DNA of 64,000 nucleotides from Streptomyces rubradiris (GTDB lineage: Bacteria > Actinomycetota > Actinomycetes > Streptomycetales > Streptomycetaceae), in assembly GCF_016860525.1 (NCBI RefSeq), contig NZ_BNEA01000015.1, positions 5,108,501 to 5,172,500 of the forward strand, read 5' to 3'. The notes under the pieces are model-generated. The model had not been told where the DNA came from. It did not search any database and saw only the letters and a program-made list of their open reading frames with translations. Position 1 is the stretch's first letter. Every line of letters starts with the position of its first letter. Position numbers and translations under genes: made by a program. Positions 54,277-64,000 of this stretch are shown here, one piece after another.

Positions 54277-54770
54277 AGCCCCTCCAGCAGATCGCGGCGT
54301 GAGGTGATACGGCCCTTGGCCTGTTCATTCACCGGAAGAGGCACTCGGTCGCGGGCGATCATTTCGCGTACCATGGCCAGACCGGTGTCTTCGGCCACTG
54401 GCCGGCCCTGGGTGTCGTAGAGACGGATCGTGACGGTCGGTCGCGTGCCGGACTCGGCAGTGGTCAGCAGGGCACCGGGGACGCACCCGAGTTCCTGCAT
54501 GGCGTACAGGAGCTGGGCCTCGTCGGCCACGCCCAGGGTGCAGACCTGGCAGCGCCAGTGCCCGGCGTTGATGGCTCCCAGGCAGAACCGCCGGTGAAAG
54601 CCGTCCGTGACGGGGTGGTCGTCGTGGGCCACGGCCATCTGCCCGGCCCCGCTCACAACGACGAAGCAGGCGGCCACCCACCAGGCCACGCCCTGGTGGA
54701 TCTCCTCCGGGTACGAGCCGGAGACGCGGCTGTCGCGGATGATCCTGTCAGTGTCGATCGGTTGGAGCAC
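54273..54770 (-). CDS. Stand-alone phosphohexomutase domain I homologue with lost catalytic serine
   Basis: 165 aa from GTG 54770 with GGAGG 8 bases upstream; it overlaps the kinase gene by 23 bp and the hydrolase gene by 4 bp. The sequence tracks domain I of actinobacterial phosphomannomutases: 'VAHDDHPVTDGFHRRFCLGAINAG' aligns with the 'IGHDMRPSS...GAASRG' region, 'TLGVADEAQLLYAMQELG' with 'IGLCSTDQLYYASGALD', and 'LYDTQGRPVAEDTGLAMVREM' with the domain end. Where active mutases carry TASHNP with the phosphoserine, this protein has TTAESGT. Domains II-IV are absent. It is therefore probably a binding or regulatory protein, or a sugar-phosphate carrier, not a mutase. Confidence 0.72.
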   Translation of the reverse strand: MLQPIDTDRIIRDSRVSGSYPEEIHQGVAWWVAACFVVVSGAGQMAVAHDDHPVTDGFHRRFCLGAINAGHWRCQVCTLGVADEAQLLYAMQELGCVPGALLTTAESGTRPTVTIRLYDTQGRPVAEDTGLAMVREMIARDRVPLPVNEQAKGRITSRRDLLEGL

Positions 54771-55401
54771 GCCTGTCCTCCAGGTACGTGATGACGGCGT
54801 CGGCCAGCTCGTCCGGGCTGCGACCGTCCGTGGTGAGCAGCACCGCGCTGGGATCGGTCTCGGCAACGGCCGCGAAGTTCGCCTGGAGCCTGTCGAGACG
54901 GCCGGGGACATCGAACAAGTCGATGTCGTCCTGCTTGACATCCCTCTTGGTCCGCATCCGCTCCCGCAACGATGTGGCTGAGCTGACCAGGTAGAAGGTG
55001 ACGTCGGGCGCGACGAGGTAGGACCAGAAGGGGTTGATCAGTTCGCGCACCTGGTCGAGGCGGACGCGGTTGACGGCGGCGTGGCAGGCCATGACCGAAG
55101 ACACGTATCGGTCCGCGATCACCGGCCCCACGGCCAGGGCCTGCCGTACGGTGTCGGAGGTGTGCAGGAGACCGGAGAGGTAGAAGGCGAACTGCGGCAG
55201 CGGTCGTAGTTGCCGATTGACCGCCTCGGACCACTCGGTGTGTGGGTCGGTGAGGGTGTGGATCGCCGTGGCGTCGAGGCGCCTGGCCAGGAGGCGGGCG
55301 AGCGTTGTCTTGCCGACGCCTGAAGCTCCTTCCAGTACGACGAAGGGTTCCAGGTACCCGTCATCCGCTTCAGGGGCGTAGGGAGCGCGCAGCGGGGTCA
55401 T
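54748..55401 (-). CDS. Thymidylate-kinase-like P-loop kinase
   Basis: 217 aa from ATG 55401, overlapping the radical SAM stop (ATGA). Walker A 'EGASGVGKTTLARLLARRL' (about residues 24-42), a DRY motif in 'VIADRYVSSVMA' and the Arg-rich lid 'LRERMRTKRDVKQDD' follow the dTMP kinase plan. It is not the housekeeping tmk, given its context and divergent core. The likely substrate is a nucleoside or sugar phosphate produced in the pathway. Co-translation with the radical SAM enzyme is implied. Confidence 0.82.
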   Translation of the reverse strand: MTPLRAPYAPEADDGYLEPFVVLEGASGVGKTTLARLLARRLDATAIHTLTDPHTEWSEAVNRQLRPLPQFAFYLSGLLHTSDTVRQALAVGPVIADRYVSSVMACHAAVNRVRLDQVRELINPFWSYLVAPDVTFYLVSSATSLRERMRTKRDVKQDDIDLFDVPGRLDRLQANFAAVAETDPSAVLLTTDGRSPDELADAVITYLEDRRAPTDRH

Positions 55402-56414
55402 AGGGTGCCCTCCGTGAAGGCGGCCACATGCCGGGCCACGGCTGCGGAGAGCTGCTCCGCAGTGCCTAGCAGAGGCCGGATGTCCATCCGGAGGTCGTCC
55501 CGCAGAAGGCAGGGCTGGACTCCGCCCGCCTGGTCCAGGCGCAGGGCCCAGAAGCCCTCCACACACTTGCTCCGTACAGGGCAGGTGCCGCACTGGCCGA
55601 CATGATGACGACCCAGTTGACGTTGGATGACATCGATCTCGATGCCGTCGACGCGGAAGATCCTCCGGCCCTGGCCGACTCCAAAGACCTCCACCTCCTC
55701 GTCGCCGGTCAGGGTGCGCAGGTGGTCGATGATGTCCCGCGCCCCGACCGCCGAAGACTTCCGGCCCGCGTTGAATTCCGTGTCGACCAGCTCGATGAAC
55801 TGCACGGGTAGCCTGCGCTCCAGCGCGAAGGCGAGGATGTCGCGCAACTCGTGTTCGTTCTCGCGCTGGACGAGTGTGTTCAGTTCCACCCGCTGGAACA
55901 CCTCGCGAGCGGCTTCGATGCCGTCCAGGACGGGCGCGATGCCCGAACGTGTCTGTGCGATGGCCCGGAACGAGTTGTCGCTGAAGTAGTGAAGAGAGAT
56001 CTTCACTTTGTCCAGGGCGGTCGTGGCGAGCCATTCCTGATGTGCTCGCACCAGCAGCCCATTGGTGATCAGCGTGTAGGAAACGTCGGGGGCGCGGATG
56101 GGGAGCCGGGTGAGAACCGGTCGCGCCAGCTTTGACGCAAGGGGCTCGCCGCCGGTGAAGTACACGCGCCTCAGCCCGGCGTTGATCAACTCGCGCAGGA
56201 CGTTCACGTAGTCGCCTGCGCCGATCTCCATGGGGCGCGGCTTGGCGTCGCGGTGCAGGTGCGAGAAGGGCGGCGGGACGTCACCTTCGTTATGGCAGAA
56301 CCAGCACTTCAGGTTGCAGTGCGGGGTCAGCGAGACCCTGAGCTGTCCGCGCAGCGCGGCGAAGTTCCGCAGCGCAGTCCAGTCGGTGTCGGTTGTGGGG
56401 AGCGGGACGGGCAA
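55398..56414 (-). CDS. Radical SAM enzyme, MoaA-like, with C-terminal cysteine cluster
   Basis: 338 aa from TTG 56414, preceded by GGAAGGAG; the longer frame to 56552 has no site. The SAM cluster motif is Cys33-x3-Cys37-x2-Cys40 in 'TPHCNLKCWFCHNEG', followed by 'YFTGGEP' and 'LITNGLL' of the barrel. A C-terminal set 'CGTCPVRSKCVEGFWALRL' with a later Cys suggests a second Fe-S cluster as in MoaA or twitch/SPASM enzymes. First gene of the five-gene operon. There is no precursor-peptide gene beside it, so a small-molecule substrate (nucleotide or sugar) is more likely than a RiPP. The reaction is unknown. Confidence 0.87.
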   Translation of the reverse strand: MPVPLPTTDTDWTALRNFAALRGQLRVSLTPHCNLKCWFCHNEGDVPPPFSHLHRDAKPRPMEIGAGDYVNVLRELINAGLRRVYFTGGEPLASKLARPVLTRLPIRAPDVSYTLITNGLLVRAHQEWLATTALDKVKISLHYFSDNSFRAIAQTRSGIAPVLDGIEAAREVFQRVELNTLVQRENEHELRDILAFALERRLPVQFIELVDTEFNAGRKSSAVGARDIIDHLRTLTGDEEVEVFGVGQGRRIFRVDGIEIDVIQRQLGRHHVGQCGTCPVRSKCVEGFWALRLDQAGGVQPCLLRDDLRMDIRPLLGTAEQLSAAVARHVAAFTEGTL

Positions 56415-56619
56415 GGCTTGCTCCTTCCGTGTGTGTGGGGAGTAGGCCACTGGCCAGCCGTCGAGGGCGGTCCTCAGTTGTCGGTGCGGCGCAGCGAAAC
56501 GACGAAGTCCGTGACCGCGAGAACGGAGCAGAACTGGATGGTGACCGGCCACCCGATGCGGGACGGTCGCTGCCGGCGCGGTGGGAGCGCGGCCCTCCTC
56601 GGTGGGTCGTCACAGAGGA

Positions 56620-57066
56620 TCACAGCGCCGCCTTCAGCTCTGCCCAGATTTCTTTGCCCCAGAAGCCACGTTGGGGATGGCTGCCGAGCAGGGTGTATCC
56701 CCAGCGTTCCGCGAGCGCGTCGATGAGCACCAGGCCACGGCCGCGTTCGTCGTCCGCTCCGGTGGGGCTGAAGACAGGCAGGCGCGACGGCGCTCGGTCC
56801 ACCACGCCGATGTGTACCCGGGCCTCGCTCGGCCGCCTGACAAGCAAGCGAATCGATCGGCACGGGGTATGTCTGGCGGCATTCGCAACCAGTTCCGTAA
56901 TGATCAACTCGGCGGAGTCGGCAAGGTCGTCGAGGTGCCACGAACCAAGCGCGTCACGGATGAGCCTGCGGCCGTGCCCGGCCGTTCGGGTTTCACAGGG
57001 CAAGGTCTGGCTGTAGACGGGGTGGCCAGCCGGCGGGGTCTGGACTGGCTTACTGAGACTCGTCAT
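56620..57066 (-). CDS. HATPase_c ATP-binding protein (anti-sigma/RsbW-like)
   Basis: 148 aa from ATG 57066 with GAAGG upstream. A single GHKL ATPase domain: N-box 'ELIITELVANAARHT', G1-like 'IGVVDRAPS', G2 'ERGRGLVLIDALAERWGY'. These small Streptomyces proteins are usually serine-kinase-type anti-sigma or regulatory proteins and are often found beside HTH regulators. It lies 205 bp upstream of the radical SAM gene on the same strand and is divergent from the HTH/TPR regulator at 57247. The spacer 56415-56619 holds no gene. Confidence 0.85.
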   Translation of the reverse strand: MTSLSKPVQTPPAGHPVYSQTLPCETRTAGHGRRLIRDALGSWHLDDLADSAELIITELVANAARHTPCRSIRLLVRRPSEARVHIGVVDRAPSRLPVFSPTGADDERGRGLVLIDALAERWGYTLLGSHPQRGFWGKEIWAELKAAL

Positions 57067-57211
57067 AAAGGGGAGCCTTCGTCGTTGTCGTGGCGCTCGT
57101 ATGGCGAAGCGGGCGGCCGATACACAGATAACTCGCCCTGGCTGTAGGTCGGTTAGGGCGTTTAGACGGGCAACCGACGAAATGCCCTAGGGTGATTTGA
57201 CCCTCGCGGGC

Positions 57212-57246
57212 GTGACTCCTCGGGGTCGTGGCGATACGTTGCGCAC
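57212..57246 (+). promoter_or_regulatory. Putative leaderless promoter of the HTH/TPR regulator
   Basis: GTGACT (57212-57217) and TACGTT (57235-57240) are spaced 17 bp and place the expected start of transcription at about the ATG (57247). No Shine-Dalgarno sequence precedes that ATG, so a leaderless mRNA is likely. A CCCTAGGG palindrome lies further upstream near 57184. Confidence 0.45.
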
Positions 57247-58533
57247 ATGAATGGAGCCACGCGAAACACCGCTCTTGAGGCGTGGATGAATCAGCACGGA
57301 TACAGCTCTAACGGCCTTGCCGAAGCCGTGAACCTGGCCCTTGAGCGGCTTACCGGTCGGACTGGTGGCCTGGACGGTTCATCGATCCGAGACTGGAAAG
57401 CCGGTCGGGTGAGGTGGCCGAAGTCGGCTACTCGCAAGGCTCTTGAGGACGTTTCCGGGTTACCTGCCACCGCTTTGGGGTTTGTGCCACGGGGACGGAC
57501 CCACTCCGCGTCGGCTCCATCCCAGGAGGAGTCCGACTCGGTGAAGCGCCGTTCCCTCGTCGGTGGTATCGCTGCTGCTGCCGCCGTTGCTGCCGCACCC
57601 GGTACCACCTCGCCTCGCCGTGTCGGCATGAGCGATGTCACCCGCCTACAGAACCGCTTCGTTGAGGTCGTCGCCCGGGACCACCGGCATGGCGGGGAGC
57701 GCGACCTTGAGCAGCGAGCCGCCGCGCTCGCTGACGAGGCACTTAACCTCCAGAACGCGGGCAGTGCCACCCAACGCGTACGAAGCAACCTGTACGCGGC
57801 CGCTGCGGCGTTCCGATCGTCAGCGATGTGGGCAGCCATCGACGGCCGCCGCTACGACGATGCCAGGGCCCATATGCGTGAGGCGCAAGCCCTCGCCGAG
57901 ATGTCCGGTGATCAGGCGATCAAGTTCCGTATCTGGAGCCACGCGGGGACCATGTACCGGCACATGGGGCGTCCTGCCGATGCCCTCGCCGCGAACGATG
58001 TCGCCCGCAGTCTGCACATCACACGTCGGGACCCGATGTTCGCGAGCCTCGGCCTGGCTAGGCAGGGGGCCATCCAGGGCGTCGCGCAGGACCGTACCGG
58101 AGCTCGTCGCGCGTTCGACCAGGCACAAGAGGCCATGCTCCGTGCCGACCCCGATGCCTACCGGCCAGTATGGATGCTCGCGTTCTACGATCAGGCCGAG
58201 CTGGACTCCTTGGCCTTGTCGGCGTACCTGTCGCTCGGTGACTACCAGACGGCCGAGTTCCACGCTCATCGTTGCCTGTCGGCTCTGCGGCCCCACATGG
58301 CCCGGTCCCGGGCCATCGCCACGACCCGGCTCGCACATGCCCAACTGGCGCAGGGCGAAGCGGAGACCGCTACGGTCACAGCCATGAAGGTCTCTGCCGA
58401 TGCCGCTACCCAACACGCCCGTGTCTCGCGCATGCTTCAGGAGTTCGGGGCCGCGCTTCGGGCCACCGCGTCCGGCAGCCGTGTCGTGCGGACCTGGACC
58501 GAGCACGCCGCCGCATGGAGGACCACTGTATGA
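57247..58533 (+). CDS. HTH/TPR regulator with TTA codon
   Basis: 428 aa from ATG 57247. The N-terminal HTH region (about residues 8-75, 'YSSNGLAEAVNLALERLTG', 'GSSIRDWKAGRVRWP') is XRE-like. A short 'KRRSLVGGIAAAAAVAAAPG' stretch precedes a TPR-like helical C-terminal region (about 130-425). Leu72 is encoded by TTA (57460-57462), so translation should depend on bldA. The last codon overlaps the acetyltransferase start (ATGA). Codon use is less GC-biased than neighbours outside the insert. It is likely to regulate the divergent insert genes. Confidence 0.83.
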   Translation: MNGATRNTALEAWMNQHGYSSNGLAEAVNLALERLTGRTGGLDGSSIRDWKAGRVRWPKSATRKALEDVSGLPATALGFVPRGRTHSASAPSQEESDSVKRRSLVGGIAAAAAVAAAPGTTSPRRVGMSDVTRLQNRFVEVVARDHRHGGERDLEQRAAALADEALNLQNAGSATQRVRSNLYAAAAAFRSSAMWAAIDGRRYDDARAHMREAQALAEMSGDQAIKFRIWSHAGTMYRHMGRPADALAANDVARSLHITRRDPMFASLGLARQGAIQGVAQDRTGARRAFDQAQEAMLRADPDAYRPVWMLAFYDQAELDSLALSAYLSLGDYQTAEFHAHRCLSALRPHMARSRAIATTRLAHAQLAQGEAETATVTAMKVSADAATQHARVSRMLQEFGAALRATASGSRVVRTWTEHAAAWRTTV

Positions 58534-59108
58534 CTTCGGCACCTGCCATTGAGCTTCGTACGTTCACAACGCTTGACGCCGTCCGTGCCGACCTGATCGA
58601 CGTCTACGCCGAGGTGCGTGCCCCGCTGCTCCACCTCCCGAACTACGCCGTGACCGCTTTCGGCGAGCGCCTGGACCGGCACGGCGCCGAACCCGGATTC
58701 ATGGCCGTCCTGGCCTACGAGGCCGGGCATCCGATCGGCTATGCCTACGGCAACACCATCGAACGCGGTGACCGTTACTGGCAGCGAACCACCCCGGCGC
58801 CCGCCGAGGAGTACGTCAAGGGCCCGGCAGTGGCGCTCAAGGAAATCGGCGTACGGCCCGCGTGGCGGGGCACCGGGACGGCACGCCGCATCCACGACGC
58901 CCTTCTCGCCGGCCGAGAAGAGCCGTACGTCACTCTCATGGTCAACAAAGCGGCCGGTGACGGAAAGGTCCACGCGCTCTACCGCTCATGGGGATACGAG
59001 GACATAGGGCACAGTCAGCCGTCAGCGGCCTCGCCGGTCCTCACCGTGATGATCCGGGCTACGAACCAGGGCGCCCGGGGAGTGACCGACACCCCCGGAC
59101 ACCCATAG
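58530..59108 (+). CDS. GNAT-family N-acetyltransferase
   Basis: 192 aa from ATG 58530, overlapping the regulator stop by 4 bp. Acetyl-CoA motif A 'EIGVRPAWRGTGTARRIHDALL' (about residues 105-126, R-x-x-G-x-G/A pattern as RGTGTA), followed by 'VTLMVNKAAGDGKVHALYRSWGYEDIG', typical of GNAT motif B. The substrate is unknown. Translational coupling to the HTH/TPR regulator suggests that it modifies a product or component of the insert system. The insert ends here: acdH begins 21 bp beyond on the other strand. Confidence 0.85.
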   Translation: MTSAPAIELRTFTTLDAVRADLIDVYAEVRAPLLHLPNYAVTAFGERLDRHGAEPGFMAVLAYEAGHPIGYAYGNTIERGDRYWQRTTPAPAEEYVKGPAVALKEIGVRPAWRGTGTARRIHDALLAGREEPYVTLMVNKAAGDGKVHALYRSWGYEDIGHSQPSAASPVLTVMIRATNQGARGVTDTPGHP

Positions 59109-59129
59109 CTCCGCGCGAGCGGCGTCGGC

Positions 59130-60290
59130 TCAGCTCTCCAGACCCAACTCCCGGGCGATCAGCATGCGCTGGACCTCGCTCGTGCCCTCGCCGATTTCCA
59201 GGATCTTGGAGTCCCGCCACATGCGGGCCACCGGGTACTCGTTCATGAAGCCGTAGCCGCCGTGGATCTGGGTGGCGTCGCGGGCGTTGTCCACGGCGAC
59301 CGTGGAGGAGTGGAGCTTGGCGAGGGCGGCCTCCTTCTTGAAAGGTTCGCCCGCGACCAGACGGGAGGCCGCGTCGCGCCAGGCCAGGCGGGCCGTGTGG
59401 GCCTTCATCTCCATGTCCGCGATCTTGAACTGGATGGCCTGGTTGGCGCCGATCGGGCGGCCGAAGGCGTGACGTTCCCTCGCGTACTTCACCGACTCGT
59501 CCACACAGCCCTGGGCCAGGCCCGTGGCGAGCGCGGCGATGGCGATCCGGCCCTCGTCCAGGATGCGCAGGAACTGGGCGTAGCCGCGGCCCCGTTCGCC
59601 CAGCAGGTTGGCGGCCGGGACCCGGACGTCCTGGAAGGACAGCTCGCGGGTGTCGGAGGCGTTCCAGCCGACCTTCGAGTAGGGCGCCGCCACCGTGAAG
59701 CCCGGGGTGCCGGACGGCACGATGACGGCCGAGATCTCCGGGCGGCCGTCCGGCTTGCGGCCGGTGACCGCGGTGACCGTGACCAGGCCCGTGATGTCCG
59801 TGCCCGAGTTGGTGATGAAGCACTTGGTGCCGTTGATCACCCACTCGTCGGTGTCCGGGTCCAGCCGGGCCGTCGTACGGGTCGCCCCCGCGTCGCTGCC
59901 GCCGTCCGGCTCCGTCAGGCCGAACGCGCCCAGGATCTCGCCCGAGCACAGGCGGGGCAGCCACTCCCGCTTCTGCTCCTCCGTGCCGAACAGGTGCAGT
60001 GGCATCGCACCCAGCGAGACACCGGCCTCCAGCGTGATCGCCACGGAGGAGTCGACCCGGGCCAGTTCCTCCAGGACGAGGCCGAGCGCCAGGTAGTCGC
60101 CGCCCATCCCGCCGTACTCCTCCGGGAACGGCAGCCCGAACAGGCCCATGCGGCCCATCTCGCGGACGATCTCGTACGGGAACTCGTGCCGCTCGTAGAA
60201 GTCGCCGATCTTCGGCGCCACGACATCGTGCGCGAACTTCTCCACCGTACGGCGGAGTTCCTCCAGTTCGGGGCTGAGGCGATGGTCCAT
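59130..60290 (-). CDS. acdH: Acyl-CoA dehydrogenase (AcdH; probably isovaleryl/branched-chain)
   Basis: 386 aa from ATG 60290. FAD acyl-CoA dehydrogenase: 'GAFGLTEPDGGSDAGA', 'WVINGTKCFITNSG', 'HGGYGFMNEYPVARMWRDSKILEIGEGTSEVQ' (in part), with the catalytic Glu in the 'ARMWRD.KI.EI.EG' region typical of the short-chain group. It follows hmgL by 5 bp on the same strand. With hmgL and a biotin-dependent carboxylase it fits leucine degradation, in which it oxidises isovaleryl-CoA. The counterpart in S. coelicolor/avermitilis (acdH) acts on branched-chain acyl-CoAs. Confidence 0.92.
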   Translation of the reverse strand: MDHRLSPELEELRRTVEKFAHDVVAPKIGDFYERHEFPYEIVREMGRMGLFGLPFPEEYGGMGGDYLALGLVLEELARVDSSVAITLEAGVSLGAMPLHLFGTEEQKREWLPRLCSGEILGAFGLTEPDGGSDAGATRTTARLDPDTDEWVINGTKCFITNSGTDITGLVTVTAVTGRKPDGRPEISAVIVPSGTPGFTVAAPYSKVGWNASDTRELSFQDVRVPAANLLGERGRGYAQFLRILDEGRIAIAALATGLAQGCVDESVKYARERHAFGRPIGANQAIQFKIADMEMKAHTARLAWRDAASRLVAGEPFKKEAALAKLHSSTVAVDNARDATQIHGGYGFMNEYPVARMWRDSKILEIGEGTSEVQRMLIARELGLES

Positions 60291-60295
60291 GCTGA

Positions 60296-61233
60296 TCACT
60301 GGTCCTCGTGGGAGAGAGCGCGGACGGTACGGGACGGGCTGGGCCGGCCCAGCTGTTCGGCCATCCACACGCTGGTGGCGGTCAGACGGCCGAGGTCGAC
60401 CCCCGTCTCGATGCCGAGCCCGTGCAGCATCCAGACGAGGTCCTCGGTGGCGAGATTGCCGGTGGCGGACTTGGCGTACGGGCAGCCGCCGAGCCCCCCG
60501 GCGGAGGCGTCCACGGTGGTGACGCCGTGCTGGAGGGCGGCCAGGGTGTTGGCGAGCGCCTGGCCGTAGGTGTCGTGGAAGTGCACGCCGATCGCGTCGG
60601 TCGGCACCCCCCGCTCGTTCAGCAGGCCGAGCAGCGCCCGGACCTGGCCCGGCGTGGCCACCCCGATGGTGTCGCCGAGGCTCAGCTCGTCGCAGCCCAT
60701 GTCCCGCAGCGCCCCGCACACCCGCGCCACCTGGGCGAGCGGCACCGGGCCCTCCCACGGGTCGCCGAAGCACATGGAGACATAGCCGCGCACCCGTACG
60801 CCCGCGTCCTTCGCGTGCCGCACCACCGGCTCGAACACCGCGAGGGACTCCTCCAGCGTGCGGTTGAGGTTGGCTTTGGCGAAGGACTCGGTGGCGCTGG
60901 CGAACACGGCGACGTACCCGGCGCCGAGGGCGAGGGCCCGGTCCAGGCCGCGCTGGTTGGGCACCAGCACCGGAAGCGCCGCGTCCAGGTCCTTGACCTG
61001 GGGGAACAGTTCTTCCGCGTCGGCGAGTTGGGGCACCCACTTGGGGTGTACGAAGCTCGTCGCCTCGATCGTGGTCAGGCCCGCGCCGGCCAGCCGGCGG
61101 ATGAACTCGGCCTTCACCGCCGTCGGTACGGCCGTCTTCTCGTTCTGCAGCCCGTCGCGCGCGCCCACCTCGTGGATCCGCACCCGCGCGGGCAGGCCCT
61201 CGGCGGGGACGGTCATAGGCAGTCCTGTGACGC

Positions 61234-61237
<4 letters not shown>
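60296..61237 (-). CDS. hmgL: Hydroxymethylglutaryl-CoA lyase
   Basis: 313 aa from ATG 61237, overlapping the carboxylase stop (ATGA). HMGL family: '[15 protein letters not shown]' (metal/substrate loop), '[13 protein letters not shown]', '[14 protein letters not shown]' (metal His pair) and the mobile-loop cysteine in '[14 protein letters not shown]'. It cleaves HMG-CoA to acetyl-CoA and acetoacetate, the last step of leucine catabolism. Confidence 0.95.
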
Positions 61238-63150
<1,913 letters not shown>

Positions 63151-63161
63151 GGTTCCCCTCC

Positions 63162-64000
63162 TCACATCCGGAAGACGCCGAACTGGGGGTCTCCCAGAGG
63201 CGCGTTGGCGCAGGCCGTCAGGGCCAGACCGAGGACCTGACGGGTGTCAAGCGGGTCGATCACGCCGTCGTCCCAGAGCCGGGCGGTGGCGTAGTAGGCG
63301 TTGCCCTGGCGCTCGTACTGGGCGCGGATCGGCGCCTTGAACGCCTCTTCCTCCTCGGCGGGCCACTCCTCGCCGCGCCCCTCCAACTGGTCCCGCTTGA
63401 CGGTGGCCAGCACGGACGCGGCCTGCTCGCCGCCCATCACGGAGATCTTGGCGTTCGGCCACATCCACAGGAAGCGGGGGGAGTAGGCCCGGCCGCACAT
63501 CGAGTAGTTGCCCGCGCCGTAGGAGCCGCCGACCACGACCGTCAGCTTGGGCACGCGCGTGCAGGCCACCGCCGTGACCATCTTGGCGCCGTGCTTGGCG
63601 ATGCCCCCCGCCTCGTAGTCCCTGCCGACCATGAAGCCGGAGATGTTCTGGAGGAACACCAGCGGGATGCCGCGCTGGTCGCACAGCTCGATGAAGTGGG
63701 CGCCCTTCTGGGCGGACTCGGAGAACAGGATGCCGTTGTTGGCGACGATGCCCACCGGGTGGCCGTGGATCCGCGCGAACCCGGTGACCAGGGTCTGCCC
63801 GAACTCCGCCTTGAACTCGGCGAACCGGGAGCCGTCGACCACGCGCGCGATGATCTCGCGGACGTCGTAGGGGATACGGGAGTCGACCGGGACGGCGCCG
63901 TAGAGCCCGTAGGGGTCCACCTTGGGCTCGACGGACGGCCGGACCTCCCAGGGCAGGGACCGCCGGGCGGGGAGCGTGGCCACGATGTCCCGGACGATCC
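63162..64000 (-). CDS. Acyl-CoA carboxylase beta (carboxyltransferase) subunit, C-terminal part
   Basis: The frame runs off the right edge; about 279 residues are visible, ending at TGA 63162-63164. Carboxyltransferase landmarks: '[24 protein letters not shown]', '[22 protein letters not shown]', '[25 protein letters not shown]' (in part), '[15 protein letters not shown]'. The sequence type and the neighbours hmgL/acdH point to methylcrotonyl-CoA carboxylase beta. It is the first visible gene of the catabolic operon and lies immediately upstream of the alpha subunit. The N-terminus is outside the window. Confidence 0.93.
   Translation of the reverse strand, partial: IVRDIVATLPARRSLPWEVRPSVEPKVDPYGLYGAVPVDSRIPYDVREIIARVVDGSRFAEFKAEFGQTLVTGFARIHGHPVGIVANNGILFSESAQKGAHFIELCDQRGIPLVFLQNISGFMVGRDYEAGGIAKHGAKMVTAVACTRVPKLTVVVGGSYGAGNYSMCGRAYSPRFLWMWPNAKISVMGGEQAASVLATVKRDQLEGRGEEWPAEEEEAFKAPIRAQYERQGNAYYATARLWDDGVIDPLDTRQVLGLALTACANAPLGDPQFGVFRM

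Noticed and set aside
55398..56414. RiPP (ribosomal peptide) maturation cluster around the radical SAM enzyme
   Set aside because: No small precursor ORF with a ribosome site is found within the operon or its flanks, and the partners are phosphate-ester and nucleotide enzymes.
57067..57246. A DUF397 gene beside the HTH/HATPase pair, as in common Streptomyces triads
   Set aside because: The 180-bp spacer has no such frame; only promoter-like sequence is seen.

Overview
The window is high-GC actinobacterial chromosome and almost certainly Streptomyces. Three things show this: the codon bias; AdpA carrying a single TTA (bldA) codon; and a desferrioxamine (des) locus, a CebR-type cello-oligosaccharide locus and a BldD-type site, all of Streptomyces type. 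From memory of S. coelicolor, most of the window follows the SCO2776-SCO2817 stretch in inverted order (cdgA, ceb/bgl, orn, adpA, glmS, hexosaminidase, des, acdH, hmgL, carboxylase). That synteny is recalled, not computed.

Left part (1-23.7 kb). In order: the end of a maleate isomerase-like gene; a degenerate primase/polymerase-like ORF whose stop codon lies inside tRNA-Lys; a secreted M6-type metalloprotease divergent from the c-di-GMP enzyme gene cdgA; and an LLM flavin oxidoreductase. Next comes a three-gene operon encoding a PD-(D/E)XK nuclease with four Fe-S-type cysteines, a 529-aa unknown protein and an SF1 helicase. It is followed by a PAP2 membrane enzyme, a histidine phosphatase, an HTH/TPR regulator with a small partner, a spermidine-synthase fold protein, a two-component system, a secreted GH18 chitinase and a full-length SARP/AfsR regulator with an apparent SARP box in its own promoter.

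Cello-oligosaccharide region (23.7-33.6 kb). cebE-cebF-cebG-bglC is flanked on both sides by a LacI-GH1 pair. Three CebR-type operators are visible (one perfect, two with one mismatch), and the two LacI proteins have the same recognition-helix sequence. tRNA-His follows.

Development and cell-envelope region (33.8-44.5 kb). ornA and adpA are separated by a 40-nt perfect palindrome. Then come small membrane proteins, a universal stress protein, glmS, a Tat-exported phosphatase with a possible PHO box, a DUF4429 protein and a secreted GH20 hexosaminidase.

Iron region (44.5-51.7 kb). desEF and desABCD, each unit preceded by a DmdR-type iron box, encode desferrioxamine biosynthesis and ferric-siderophore uptake/reduction.

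Accessory insert (about 51.7-59.1 kb). A roughly 1.1-kb imperfect palindrome with internal 61-65-bp tandem repeats carries no credible gene. It is followed by a tightly overlapping five-gene operon: radical SAM enzyme, dTMP-kinase-like kinase, stand-alone phosphomannomutase domain I lacking the catalytic serine, STM4013-like alkaline-phosphatase-fold hydrolase, and NUDIX hydrolase. Next to it lie an HATPase protein, a TTA-containing HTH/TPR regulator and a GNAT acetyltransferase. GC and codon bias drop here. The insert separates desE from acdH, which I recall as adjacent in S. coelicolor. It is the best candidate for an undescribed system; the nuclease-helicase operon is second.

Right end (59.1-64 kb). 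acdH, hmgL and the two acyl-CoA carboxylase subunits (the last one cut by the window edge) form a leucine/branched-chain catabolic operon on the minus strand.
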